From assembly GCA_900551115.1 (NCBI GenBank), contig URUY01000016.1:1-64000 (forward strand): 64,000 bases of DNA, given 5' to 3'. The stretch's first letter is position 1. Every line of letters starts with the position of its first letter. Made by a program: the position numbers and the translations under genes. Shown in pieces: positions 42,735 through 51,366 of this stretch. Below the pieces are notes generated by a model. That model was not told the origin of the DNA and did not search any database. It was given only the letters and a program-made list of their open reading frames with translations. The stretch comes from an uncultured Lachnospiraceae bacterium (GTDB taxonomy: Bacteria > Bacillota > Clostridia > Lachnospirales > Lachnospiraceae).

Positions 42735-43409
42735 CTATTTCAGCAATCCGCCATGGAAGTAACATTCATATACTTTACTGTTGCCATAATAAATTTCTTC
42801 ATATCCTTGAAACCATTCAATATCTCCGCTTACTTTCGCAGTATAAATAAAATCTCCTGCTTTATAACATCTGGGTCCTCTGTACGGATATTCTAACGTC
42901 GCTGCACACAATGCTTCTTTCAGAAAGTTTCCGCTGAAGTGTTCATCGGTCACTCTGCCTGTGTAGTTCATCACATATATCGCTTTTCCATCCTTCCACA
43001 CAGCTTCTTCACCGGCAAATTGTTCACTTCCGACATAAGTGTCATGATATATATACCCGTTCTTCTCGTATCTAAAATCGATAGAATCCGGTCTGGTAGA
43101 ATTGCATTGATTCAATGCACCGCCTGCATAGGTATTTCGGCTCGCCTCCAAACGAAAATTTATCAGTTCCTCAATATCTGTAAATTTCTTACTGTCAAGT
43201 GCAACTGTACAATCCTCATTTTTAACCAGATAATCCACTGTTACATGAAAAAAATCACTTAACCAAACTAAATTATCAATATCCGGATATCCTTGTCCGG
43301 TTTCCCATTTCGCTACTGCCTGTCTTGATACAGCAAGCTTTTCTGCCAGCTCTTCCTGCGTCAGGCCTCTGTTTTTTCTTAATAATTGTAACTTATCCGA
43401 AAAATTCAT
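42735..43409 (-). CDS. XRE-family regulator with DUF5680-like C-terminal domain
   Basis: 224 residues. N-terminal helix-turn-helix (1-60: LTQEELAEKLAVSRQAVAKWETG). The rest (about 75-224) matches the DUF5680 type: NTYAGGALNQ, DFRYEKNGYIYHDTYVGSEQFAGEEAVW, WYG-like loops and a YECYFHGGLL end. The second half is probably a ligand- or stress-sensing domain. It is divergent from the tiny holin-like toxin gene, separated by 63 bases holding a dyad. Confidence 0.85.
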   Translation of the reverse strand: MNFSDKLQLLRKNRGLTQEELAEKLAVSRQAVAKWETGQGYPDIDNLVWLSDFFHVTVDYLVKNEDCTVALDSKKFTDIEELINFRLEASRNTYAGGALNQCNSTRPDSIDFRYEKNGYIYHDTYVGSEQFAGEEAVWKDGKAIYVMNYTGRVTDEHFSGNFLKEALCAATLEYPYRGPRCYKAGDFIYTAKVSGDIEWFQGYEEIYYGNSKVYECYFHGGLLK

Positions 43410-43433
43410 ATATTTGCCCTCTCTTTCTTTGGA

Positions 43434-43461
43434 GGTAGTGTCAAATTTACTACCCTTGACA
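43434..43461. promoter_or_regulatory. Nested inverted repeats between DUF5680 gene and toxin
   Basis: GGTAGT (43434-43439)/ACTACC (43449-43454) and TGTCAA (43439-43444)/TTGACA (43456-43461) are overlapping dyads in the divergent interval. They are good operator candidates for the adjacent XRE regulator. Confidence 0.55.
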
Positions 43462-43472
43462 GAATGGAGGTG

Positions 43473-43568
43473 ATGCCTATGAAAAATCGTTTTGATTTTA
43501 AGGATTTAATGACCTTTGGTCTATTCCTTTTGGCATTACTTACATTTGTTTTTACATTTTGTAAGTAG
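43473..43568 (+). CDS. Putative holin-like small toxin
   Basis: 31 residues: a short charged N-terminus (MPMKNRFDFKD) and one hydrophobic helix (LMTFGLFLLALLTFVFTF) ending CK. TGGAGGTGATG gives the ribosome binding site. The size, order and downstream antisense signals are those of small membrane type I toxins (TxpA/Fst-like, holin-like families). A second in-frame ATG is at 43479. Not testable for toxicity from sequence, but with the antisense hairpin the call is reasonable. Confidence 0.7.
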   Translation: MPMKNRFDFKDLMTFGLFLLALLTFVFTFCK

Positions 43569-43574
43569 CTATAC

Positions 43575-43662
43575 ATAGAAAAACCACCCTGATACTTGAC
43601 CGGTAGCGGGTGGATTTTCTATCTTCTAAGGTCAACCACCTTGTGGGCGATTGTTCTTTTCT
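43575..43662 (-). ncRNA. Putative antisense antitoxin RNA of the type I locus
   Basis: A minus-strand promoter TTTACA (43697-43692), 17 bases, TATCCT (43674-43669) points leftward. The transcript would end in the hairpin CCACCC (43584-43589)/GGGTGG (43608-43613) followed on the minus strand by TTTTTC. The region overlaps the 3' end of the toxin transcript tail-to-tail, the arrangement of TxpA/RatA-like pairs. Boundaries are estimates. Confidence 0.6.
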
Positions 43663-43720
43663 AATTAGAGGATAACATTTGTAAACTATTTTGTAAAGAA
43701 ATTTTTATTTTCAAGTTAAC

Positions 43721-44413
43721 TTAAATTAATTTTGCAAAAACAGAGACCGACACAACTGTCATGATACCTGCCACCACAATCGCCAGACTGCTCATGGCGC
43801 CTTCCACTTCTCCCATTTCCATGGCCTTCGTGGTTCCCAGTGCATGAGCTGCCGTGCCGATAGCCAGTCCTTTTGCCACAGGCTCCTTAATCCGAAAAAG
43901 CTTAAGCAGAAGCTCTGCCAGCACATTTCCTATTATGCCGGTAATGCTGATAGCCACCACGGTAAGCGTCACAATGCCGCCCATTTTATCGGATACGCCC
44001 ATGCCGATGGCAGTGGTAACTGATTTGGGCAGAAGTGTCACATACTGCTCATGGGTCAGATCAAAGCCCAGTGCCAGCAGATAGATGCTGACCATTGCAG
44101 TAAGCACGCCTGCTGCAATCCCGCCAAAGATAGCAAACGGATACTTTTTCAGAATTGCAAGCTGCCTGTAAAGCGGTATCGCCAGACTGACTGTAGCCGG
44201 AGTCAGAAAATAACTTAAATATCTTGCGCCGTTATTGTAGGTGTCATAATCAACATCCAAAACAAGCAGTACGCCGATTACAAAAGCCGAAGCAATTAAC
44301 AATGGATTCATAAGCGCCGTTTTAAACTTCTTTTTAAGGAGCAGGCCGATTTCATACCCGATAAAGCTGATTACCAGTCCGAAATAGACAGACTGCGTTA
44401 AAAATTCCTTCAT
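43721..44413 (-). CDS. lrgB: LrgB/CidB-family membrane protein
   Basis: 230 residues, about 6-7 helices; TPATVSLAIPLYRQL and LPKSVTTAIGMGVSDKMGG match the LrgB core, HALGTTKAMEMGE the C-terminal part. It acts with LrgA in the control of murein hydrolase activity or as a pyruvate or glycolate carrier, depending on organism. Its start overlaps lrgA by 4 bases. Confidence 0.88.
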   Translation of the reverse strand: MKEFLTQSVYFGLVISFIGYEIGLLLKKKFKTALMNPLLIASAFVIGVLLVLDVDYDTYNNGARYLSYFLTPATVSLAIPLYRQLAILKKYPFAIFGGIAAGVLTAMVSIYLLALGFDLTHEQYVTLLPKSVTTAIGMGVSDKMGGIVTLTVVAISITGIIGNVLAELLLKLFRIKEPVAKGLAIGTAAHALGTTKAMEMGEVEGAMSSLAIVVAGIMTVVSVSVFAKLI

Positions 44414-44775
44414 TGCTGTCCATCCTTTCCTGCTCGGCGTCGAAGGATAAACTGGGTTACTCTTCCTGTCACTGCCATAATCATTATCGTAGTAAGCAGG
44501 CTGATTACCAAAAGAGGAATCGCCATCTGCTTCAGCTCTTCCGCACAGGCCATGATACCCACTGTTGGCGGTATAAACATAACTGCCATGTTTTCTACCA
44601 GAAAATCTGCTGCGCCCTCCACCTTATATAGCGGAATAATATGGGTAATCAGACCTGCCAGCATCAGTACCAGACCATATACACTGGCCGCTATCGGCAA
44701 CGGAATCAGGTATTCCATAAGCTCCGCAATCAGAGAAATCGAAAGAATCACCATAAGCTGTTTTATATACTTCAT
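44410..44775 (-). CDS. lrgA: LrgA/CidA-family holin-like protein
   Basis: 121 residues and four membrane helices, LrgA pattern (LIPLPIAASVYGLVLML, AVMFIPPTVGIM). It follows the DUF6472 gene by 11 bases and overlaps lrgB, so the three form one operon. Confidence 0.88.
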   Translation of the reverse strand: MKYIKQLMVILSISLIAELMEYLIPLPIAASVYGLVLMLAGLITHIIPLYKVEGAADFLVENMAVMFIPPTVGIMACAEELKQMAIPLLVISLLTTIMIMAVTGRVTQFILRRRAGKDGQQ

Positions 44776-44786
44776 CTCTTTCCACC

Positions 44787-44966
44787 CTACATCTGATGCC
44801 GCACAACGGCATATTCGTCATTTAAACTAAAATGAGGACATTCATTGCAGCCGCCGGATAAAAAGCGGTACATTTCATCCTCATCCAAATTGACGGCACA
44901 GGTATAATATTCCTCGTCCTCGTCATATTCATAATTTGCACACATATCACAGCTGCTCTGCGCCAT
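44787..44966 (-). CDS. DUF6472-family small Cys-rich protein
   Basis: 59 residues, start ATG at 44966 with GGGAGAG upstream. CDMCANYEYDEDEEYYTC, VNLDEDEMYRFL, CNECPHF and a basic end VVRHQM are those of DUF6472, short acidic proteins with two Cys pairs, common in Lachnospiraceae, of unknown function. It lies immediately before lrgA in the same direction. Possibly binds a metal by its four or five Cys. Confidence 0.75.
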   Translation of the reverse strand: MAQSSCDMCANYEYDEDEEYYTCAVNLDEDEMYRFLSGGCNECPHFSLNDEYAVVRHQM

Positions 44967-45154
44967 AATTTTCTCTCCCTGTTTTCTGCCCTGTCTGCAA
45001 ACCGTCCGGCTCTGACAGACTCTTTACATTTTGCAGGCTCTTTTCCGTTCCCTTGGCATAATCATCCAAAGCTTTCTTTATAGTACCTTTCTGCTCTGAA
45101 GATTGCAATGTACAAATGTGACAAATCTGCATAAATACAGCTTACCTGCTTATC

Positions 45155-45784
45155 TTACACTCTGCCGCTTAAATACCGCACTGCAATCTGTGTCCGGTGT
45201 TCCAAGCCTGTTTTTTCCAGAATCAGGCTCACATGGTTTCTCACCGTACCATTTGATAAAAACAGCTTATCTGCAATTTCCTGATTGGAATACCCTTCTG
45301 CAATTAGTTCCACGACCTCCAGCTCCCTTTTGGAGAGGCCCGAAAACAATTCCGCACATCCGGTATTTCCGGTTTCTATTCTGTCCTGAATACACAAAAG
45401 TATATCCTGCTGAAAAACAGTTGCCCCTGCCGCTACCGCCCGGATTGCATTCATAATCCGCTCCGCCGGGGAATTTTTCAAAATATACCCTGATACTCCA
45501 ATATTCAGCGCACGCATAATAAATTCTTCTTCGTCAAAGGTTGTCAGAAGAAGCGGCAGGGAAAGTCCCTCCTTTAAAATCCGTTCCGCCGCTGCAATTC
45601 CATCCATACCGGGCATACGAATATCCAGTAAAACCACATCCGGTCTGTGTTCCCGGCACAAAGAAACTGCCTCCTGTCCGTCTTTTCCTGCTCCCAGCAC
45701 CCGTATATCCTCCTGTGCATCTATCATCAGCCTTAAGCCTTCCCTGATAATAGCATCATCGTCCGCAATCACTACCGTAACCAT
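45155..45784 (-). CDS. NarL/LuxR-type response regulator
   Basis: 209 residues. Receiver domain 1-120: acidic DDD (8-10), phosphoacceptor Asp in DVVLLDIRMPG (about 54), and Lys in KNSP. The C-terminal LuxR helix-turn-helix (LSKRELEVVELIAEGYSNQE to GLEHRTQIAVRYL) binds DNA. It is the last gene of the ABC/two-component operon, 31 bases after the kinase. Confidence 0.92.
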   Translation of the reverse strand: MVTVVIADDDAIIREGLRLMIDAQEDIRVLGAGKDGQEAVSLCREHRPDVVLLDIRMPGMDGIAAAERILKEGLSLPLLLTTFDEEEFIMRALNIGVSGYILKNSPAERIMNAIRAVAAGATVFQQDILLCIQDRIETGNTGCAELFSGLSKRELEVVELIAEGYSNQEIADKLFLSNGTVRNHVSLILEKTGLEHRTQIAVRYLSGRV

Positions 45785-45814
45785 ATATCCTCCGTTCCAA
45801 AGCTCTTTAAGCTT

Positions 45815-46933
45815 TTACAAAAATACCGTCACAATCCGAAATCCGCCCTGTCCGCCGGTAAACAGCGCAGTACCGCCGCAGGCCGCTGTCCGTTCCTCTA
45901 TACCGCCAAGTCCCATGCCCGGCGCTATATCCTCCATACATCTGCCGTTATCTGCATATTCTACCCGAACAGCCTTATTCAGACAGTTTATCTGCATACA
46001 AAATTCTGTCCCGTCCGAATGCTTTAACATATTTGTGAGAGCCTCCTTTAAATTATCCTGTATGCAAATCCAGACAGGCATAGTGATTTTTTCCAGCTCC
46101 CCCTTTGTATCAAGCAACGTTTTTCTGCCATAGGTTATCTCAAATTCCTCCAGTGCTTTCTTTACCTCATGAAGCCCCAGCTTACTCCGCACAGGCCGCT
46201 CCTGCCGCAATGCCGCTCTGATATCATCCACACCGCTTCGCAGGTTTTCTGTAGCCAGACCGATATTTTTTCTCGCTCCCGCCGGATCCTTTTCCAATGA
46301 GAGCGCCGCCCCCTCTAACAAAATAATGCTGCCGGAAATATTGTGCCCAAGCTGGTCATGGATTCTGGCGGCAAAGCGGTTTCGCTCCTCCATAACAGCC
46401 GTATCCTGCACGGTACGGGCATAGCTTTTCATGGCATCCAGCTTATGTGAAAGCTGCGCTGCCTTTTCCTTCTGCAAAAGGTTTTCCTGCCACAAAGCTT
46501 CCCTTTCCGCTTCCACATGACGGATACATAAAAGTAATATGATAAATATTGCCACAAAAAGCAGAAGTACCTTTTCGGGCTTATAAATAAACCAAAGCAG
46601 CAAAAGCAGCACACTGCCAATCTCATAAAACAGGCTGCCCTTTACAAGCTCATCCAACAGCTCCATCCCTACAACCACGGTTATCACACAGGCTGAGTCA
46701 AATCCCATGAAAAAGGCCCACAAAAGCGCTCCCACCTGACAGAGCCTGCCCCATTTTGCCAAAACTCCGCCTTTTATCATGGACAGTAAAAGCTGTAAGG
46801 CAAAAAGACAGCCAAATACCAGCATCCTGATAATCAGGATACCGGTATCCGCTGTTTCAAACAACCAGCTCGCCGTAATAAAAACCGCCAGCAGCTTTCC
46901 TGCCAGATAAAACTTACTGTATTTCTGATTCAT
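45815..46933 (-). CDS. Sensor histidine kinase, HisKA_3 type
   Basis: 372 residues. About 5 membrane helices (1-135) with short loops, a helical linker, then the HisKA_3 dimerisation region with the phospho-His in RIHDQLGHNISGSI (about 192), and an ATP-binding domain with NLKEALTNMLKHS, ADNGR and GMGLGGIEERTAACGG. The small outer loops point to an intramembrane or membrane-stress sensor. It works with the adjacent LuxR regulator; the operon partners are the ABC exporter genes. Confidence 0.9.
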   Translation of the reverse strand: MNQKYSKFYLAGKLLAVFITASWLFETADTGILIIRMLVFGCLFALQLLLSMIKGGVLAKWGRLCQVGALLWAFFMGFDSACVITVVVGMELLDELVKGSLFYEIGSVLLLLLWFIYKPEKVLLLFVAIFIILLLCIRHVEAEREALWQENLLQKEKAAQLSHKLDAMKSYARTVQDTAVMEERNRFAARIHDQLGHNISGSIILLEGAALSLEKDPAGARKNIGLATENLRSGVDDIRAALRQERPVRSKLGLHEVKKALEEFEITYGRKTLLDTKGELEKITMPVWICIQDNLKEALTNMLKHSDGTEFCMQINCLNKAVRVEYADNGRCMEDIAPGMGLGGIEERTAACGGTALFTGGQGGFRIVTVFL

Positions 46934-47028
46934 AAAGCTTCTCTTTCTGCTGTGCCTGTTTCACGCCATTTGCAGGACACTTTTTCTCAGTGTAACATAT
47001 TTCTTTATGGTATAGCACATTTTTTCCG

Positions 47029-48183
47029 TTAATTTTCCCGCTTGGTATAGACAACCGCTGCTATCAGATAAACCAACACCAGCATTAATAAAAGAATGCA
47101 AAAATTTGTTCCGTAGGCATAGGACGCATTCTCTGCAATTCCCCGCACGGTATTCATAATGAAATACTGGGGCACCAGCACGGAAATTTTATTCAGGACA
47201 TTTTCTCCTAACGGAAAATAAGCGCCTCCCACAATATTTCCAATAGAGATATAAGCTACGCCCACGGTCAAAAAAGCAAAGCCGCTTTTTGTCAGAAATG
47301 CTGCCACCAGATTAAATCCCACGCAAAATGTGAAGAAAAGCATCATAAGCAGGGCAATCAGCCAAAACGGAATATTACTCTCAATGCCGTAAAAAGAAAA
47401 TACGGTAAGGATTCCTGCTACTATTAAAGCCGAAGCTGCAAGATTGCCGATTGCCATTCCGCCAATATACGCTGCCGGCTTTACACTGGAAATCTGGATT
47501 CTCCTGAAAGTACCGTTCTTCTTATCCTCCAAAATCAATAAGCCCATAAACATAGGATAACCAAACCCGATAAAGAAAAAGAAGCCCATCATCATGTCAA
47601 GTCCCCGCTCATCCATGCTCTTTTTCATATTTTTCTGTGTTCCGTCCAAAAGAGAAACCGTACGCCCGTTCTCTGCAGCCTCTTTTAACAGCTCTTCTAA
47701 TTTCAAAGCGTCTCCCCCTGCCGCTTCTGTCAAAAGCATGGTCCGCTGCATATAGCTGTTTAAATAACTTCTTGTATAAGCTTCATTGGCATATTCGTCC
47801 AGTGCCGTCATTGTAATTTCCGGCTTTTTCCCTGCCAGCATATCCTCCTGCATTCTCTGCGGTATTTCTATAATTACCGAGACACGGCGGTCTAAAAGCC
47901 CCTGTGTCAGTTCATAAAAGGCTTCTTCATCCGTCATTCCTTCTTCGGTCTTTATTATCTGCATCTTTAATTTTTCCTGCATAAAGGAAAGCATATCAGC
48001 CGATACCGCACTGTGGTCTCTGTCTATCACACCTACCGGTATGCTGTCTACCTCATAATTTGCACCAATCGCTCGGCCTCCGAAAAAGCATACTGTCAAA
48101 ATGGCTACCATTACTAAAACACCCGGAATTAATATTCGGCTTCGTTTCATTCCGTTTTTTAAAATTAAATACAAATTTTTCAT
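47029..48183 (-). CDS. ABC-2 type permease
   Basis: 384 residues. One N-terminal helix, a large extracellular loop (about 35-180, with a coiled-coil tendency), then five to six helices in the ABC-2 pattern (GFFFFIGFGYPMFMGLLILEDKKNGTF, GNIVGGAYFPLG). It follows a similar permease by 9 bases and the ATPase gene, so the exporter has two different permease subunits. Confidence 0.9.
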   Translation of the reverse strand: MKNLYLILKNGMKRSRILIPGVLVMVAILTVCFFGGRAIGANYEVDSIPVGVIDRDHSAVSADMLSFMQEKLKMQIIKTEEGMTDEEAFYELTQGLLDRRVSVIIEIPQRMQEDMLAGKKPEITMTALDEYANEAYTRSYLNSYMQRTMLLTEAAGGDALKLEELLKEAAENGRTVSLLDGTQKNMKKSMDERGLDMMMGFFFFIGFGYPMFMGLLILEDKKNGTFRRIQISSVKPAAYIGGMAIGNLAASALIVAGILTVFSFYGIESNIPFWLIALLMMLFFTFCVGFNLVAAFLTKSGFAFLTVGVAYISIGNIVGGAYFPLGENVLNKISVLVPQYFIMNTVRGIAENASYAYGTNFCILLLMLVLVYLIAAVVYTKREN

Positions 48184-48192
48184 ACCGGCCTC

Positions 48193-49281
48193 CTACGCTT
48201 TCTTTTTTCGGCAAAACAGCCATGCGCCTGCTGCCATAAACAGCACAATGCACAAAACCGCAATTCCGCCCAGTCTGATGACTCTTTCATAATTTCCAAA
48301 AAGAGTCAGGTCAAAGGCTGCCTGCTGTATCCGGTACATGGGCATCCTGTTGCTGATACCTTCAATGTAAATTTCTTTGGCAAAGGTACCTGCAAAAAAC
48401 ATCATAATCCAGTTAAGCGCCATTAGCACTGCCGTAGGATTTACATCTAAAAGCAAACCAACTACCGCTCCAAAGGCGTTTACCGCCAGTGCCACTACAA
48501 TAAAGAACAGCATCAGCACCAGATTTCCCCAAATATCCACACAGTAATGTGCCCCAAAGAAAAAGATGCTGCAAAACATAATTACCGCAATCTGAATGAC
48601 TACCATGGGAAGCGTTCCCAATACCATCAAAAGAAATTGTTTTACCTTGTTTGCAGGCGTAACGGATACGCGCCTGAAAAGCCCCGACTGCCTGAAATCA
48701 TAAAATATCATACTGCCGCCTATGCTGCCTCCCATGAACAAAATCATTACCAGCATACATACCGCGTAATAATCTATCATGCTCCGCTCAATACCCAGTT
48801 TTTTTGCCGTAATATACACGGGTGTCTCTTCTGTCTGTGCCATATCCACCAAAATACCGTTCTGGTAGCAGATTATAGCTGCATCCTCCATGGAGGAATA
48901 GCTCTCTGTCAAAATATGGAGCGTTCTGTTTGCAATCTCGTTTGCCCCCTGATGCAGAATAAGCTCTCCGCTTTCCGCATCATATTTTAAAACCGCTGAA
49001 ATCTCACTGTCTATCCGGCTGATTGCCTCCGCTTCCTTTTCTTCTTTTATCACGGTAAGCATACCCTGCTCTTCCATCTTTGTTAAAAACTGCTCAAAGG
49101 CAGGATACTCCTCCTCTGCCACGTAGGCTACCTTAATATCCGGAATCTCGTATTCTGCTATATTCCACTGCTCCAAAATGGTACCCAATACAAAAATAAG
49201 TATGGATGGAAAGAAGATACAGAAAAACAAATTGGCTTTCTGTCTCACAAATTCTCTCCAAACGGATAAAAATATCTGCAT
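48193..49281 (-). CDS. ABC-2 type permease, second subunit
   Basis: 362 residues with the same architecture: helix at the N-terminus, large outer loop (about 40-170), five helices in the C-terminal half (YDFRQSGLFRRVSVTP is the cytoplasmic coupling region). It lies between the ATPase gene and the other permease, 12 and 9 bases away. Confidence 0.9.
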   Translation of the reverse strand: MQIFLSVWREFVRQKANLFFCIFFPSILIFVLGTILEQWNIAEYEIPDIKVAYVAEEEYPAFEQFLTKMEEQGMLTVIKEEKEAEAISRIDSEISAVLKYDAESGELILHQGANEIANRTLHILTESYSSMEDAAIICYQNGILVDMAQTEETPVYITAKKLGIERSMIDYYAVCMLVMILFMGGSIGGSMIFYDFRQSGLFRRVSVTPANKVKQFLLMVLGTLPMVVIQIAVIMFCSIFFFGAHYCVDIWGNLVLMLFFIVVALAVNAFGAVVGLLLDVNPTAVLMALNWIMMFFAGTFAKEIYIEGISNRMPMYRIQQAAFDLTLFGNYERVIRLGGIAVLCIVLFMAAGAWLFCRKKKA

Positions 49282-49293
49282 GCTCTTCTCCTC

Positions 49294-50268
49294 CTATAAA
49301 CCGGTATTGGTCTGCATATCATGGCCGGTCAGCGTCAGGAACATAGAATCCAAGCTGGGAACCCGTGAATTGATTGCCTTTATATGGATATGATTTTTCT
49401 GCACCACAAGCATAAGCTGCATCAGATTATCAAATTCCAAGCCTGTATCCACCCTTAAGACAGTTTTCCCTTCGCTGTCTGTAAGCATGACATCTTTTAT
49501 ATCCGGCAAGGACAGTATTTCTTTATAGAAAGCAGTCTTATCAAATCCCTGCAAAAGCTTCACCTCAGCCTCATACTGCTTTCTGTCCGTAACAAAGGTT
49601 ACCAGCTCCTTTTCCGTACCGCAGGCAATCATTCTCCCCTTATCCACAATAGCAATGCGGTCACAGATTTCCTCCACCTCCTGCATATAATGGGATGTAT
49701 AGATTACAGTTGCCCCCTGTTTTCTCAAAACCTGAATAGAATGTAAAATTAAATCTCTGGACTGGGCGTCCACTCCAACAGTGGGCTCATCCATTACAAT
49801 CAGTTTGGGTGAATGTGCAATACCGCAGGCAATGTTCAGTCTTCTTTTCATACCGCCGGACATGCGGTTCATCCGAACTGAAGCTTTATCAGAAAGCCCC
49901 ACAAATTCCAGTGCTAAAAGCGCCGCCTTCTTTAATTGCTTTCCACTCAGGCCATAAAGGGATGCAAAAAAGCATACATTTTCATAAGCAGTTAAAAAAG
50001 GATGCAGGGCAATGTCCTGCGGTACTATACCAATCAGCTTCTTCATGGCTTCCCTTTTCTTCACAGAATCAAAGCCTCCTATAGTAACACTTCCTCCGTC
50101 ATATTCTGACAGCGTTGTCAGTATGTTAATCGTAGTGGATTTTCCGGCTCCATTCGGCCCCAGCAAACCAAATATTTCTCCTTCATTTACTGAAAAACTC
50201 AGATTATCAACTGCACACAGGCTTCCATAATTTTTCACAAGATTACTTACCTTTACAAATTCAGACAT
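49294..50268 (-). CDS. ABC transporter ATP-binding protein
   Basis: 324 residues from the ATG at 50268 (GGAG 6 bases before it; a longer frame reaches 50289). Walker A GLLGPNGAGKSTT, signature RMSGGMKRRL, Walker B LIVMDEPTVGVD, H-loop YTSHYMQEVE. The C-terminal 90 residues are the DrrA-like extension typical for drug or lipid exporters. The operon order ATPase-permease-permease-kinase-regulator is that of LnrLMN-type lipopeptide or drug resistance systems with a dedicated two-component system. Confidence 0.93.
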   Translation of the reverse strand: MSEFVKVSNLVKNYGSLCAVDNLSFSVNEGEIFGLLGPNGAGKSTTINILTTLSEYDGGSVTIGGFDSVKKREAMKKLIGIVPQDIALHPFLTAYENVCFFASLYGLSGKQLKKAALLALEFVGLSDKASVRMNRMSGGMKRRLNIACGIAHSPKLIVMDEPTVGVDAQSRDLILHSIQVLRKQGATVIYTSHYMQEVEEICDRIAIVDKGRMIACGTEKELVTFVTDRKQYEAEVKLLQGFDKTAFYKEILSLPDIKDVMLTDSEGKTVLRVDTGLEFDNLMQLMLVVQKNHIHIKAINSRVPSLDSMFLTLTGHDMQTNTGL

Positions 50269-50450
50269 GCTTACTCCAATCCGCCGCACTTTTCAACCGG
50301 CTCTTTTCTGCTTTTTTACTATTTCCGCGCCGCCGCAGGTATCCCGGCACAAGCTTTCTTTTTCATTTTTATCTTAGCAGACTCAGGAAGTATTTGATAG
50401 TGACTGGCGTCTAAATCTGCCATGACAAATGTATGGGTTTAAAAACAGAC

Positions 50451-50479
50451 CAAAAAAGCGCTTAGATTTCTCTAAACGC
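50451..50479 (-). terminator. Terminator after the Rpn-like pseudogene
   Basis: On the minus strand GCGTTTAGA-GAAA... pairs with TCTAAGCGC (50458-50466 with 50471-50479; one G-U pair) and runs into TTTTTTGG. It follows the stop of the Rpn-like gene by 10 bases. Confidence 0.8.
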
Positions 50480-50488
50480 CTTTCCTTC

Positions 50489-51253
50489 TCAGATTCCGAA
50501 TTCTTCAAACAGCTTTTTCTGAAGCTCTTTATCCTCTGCCATTTTAGCAATTTCATCCAAACGCGACCTTTCAAGCAAAAGCTGTATCAGCCGGTTTACC
50601 CTCTGTTCGCCTTGCTCTCTGCCTTGCTTCCTCCCCTCTTCTCTTCCTTCTTCTCTTCCCCGTTCTATTCCGATATCAAGAATGTTCATCTCCACTGCCT
50701 CCCATTCTTCCGATTCTTTGACTTCTTTTACAATTCTATCCAGATTGCATAGCCGTTCATCACGCACCTCTATCTCCGGGTTATCCAAGCTGGTATTCTT
50801 CATATATTGTAACAGACTCACCAGTTCTTTGGAACCGTTTTTGCTGGTCATGTTAAGAAAAATCTTTTTAGTTCCGTCCTCCAGCTTTAAATTCTTTACT
50901 TCCTCACATTGCTGCGTAAACGTATACTTTGCTAAATCTCTTTTAAAAATATCCTCCTGTGTAATAAATATAATTACCGTGGACGGCAGATTCTTATATT
51001 TTGTCTCCCTTCCGGCCTTTAATACAGGCGTATCCAGCAGTCCCTGATAATATCTGGAACGTTTTTTAACTGTTTCTGCATCATCATTGTTTTCCATTTC
51101 CATATCAAACTGTCTGCTGTCCTTAGCTTTTGCCCAGGCGTCCAATCTGATTGCCCGTTTTCCGGATTTGTTCAGCACTACCTGCTCTGCTTTCACCTCC
51201 TCCAGTTCCAAATCCCTCTCGTCCAGAATGATACTGCCCTTATAAATAAATGT
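50489..51253 (-). pseudogene. Rpn-family PD-(D/E)XK nuclease/transposase, 5'-truncated
   Basis: The open frame runs from a stop at 51256 to 50489, with no ATG; the only candidate start is TTG 51211, giving 240 residues. It begins inside the Rpn/PDDEXK_2 nuclease domain (RLDAWAKAKDSRQFDMEMEN keeps the second acid and Glu), so the usual first 50-60 residues (RLQDL.IKDDFMF region) are missing. The rest is complete: PSTVIIFITQEDIF, and a Glu/Gly/Arg repeat tail (GREEGREEGRKQGREQG). Family members promote recombination or encode nucleases. Because the N-terminus holds the first active-site part, this copy is probably inactive. Confidence 0.75.
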
Positions 51254-51366
51254 TTAAGTGATGTTTTGGCAGAAACTGCCGAATGTGCGAAATGCACGGT
51301 ATTCAGATATTTTGAATATGTTTTTATAATACACTCAATAAATAAAAATGTCAATTCCCTGTAACG

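Noticed and set aside
44947..45132. 61-residue frame on the minus strand
   Set aside because: Overlaps the DUF6472 start and has no recognisable motif or good site; most likely not translated.
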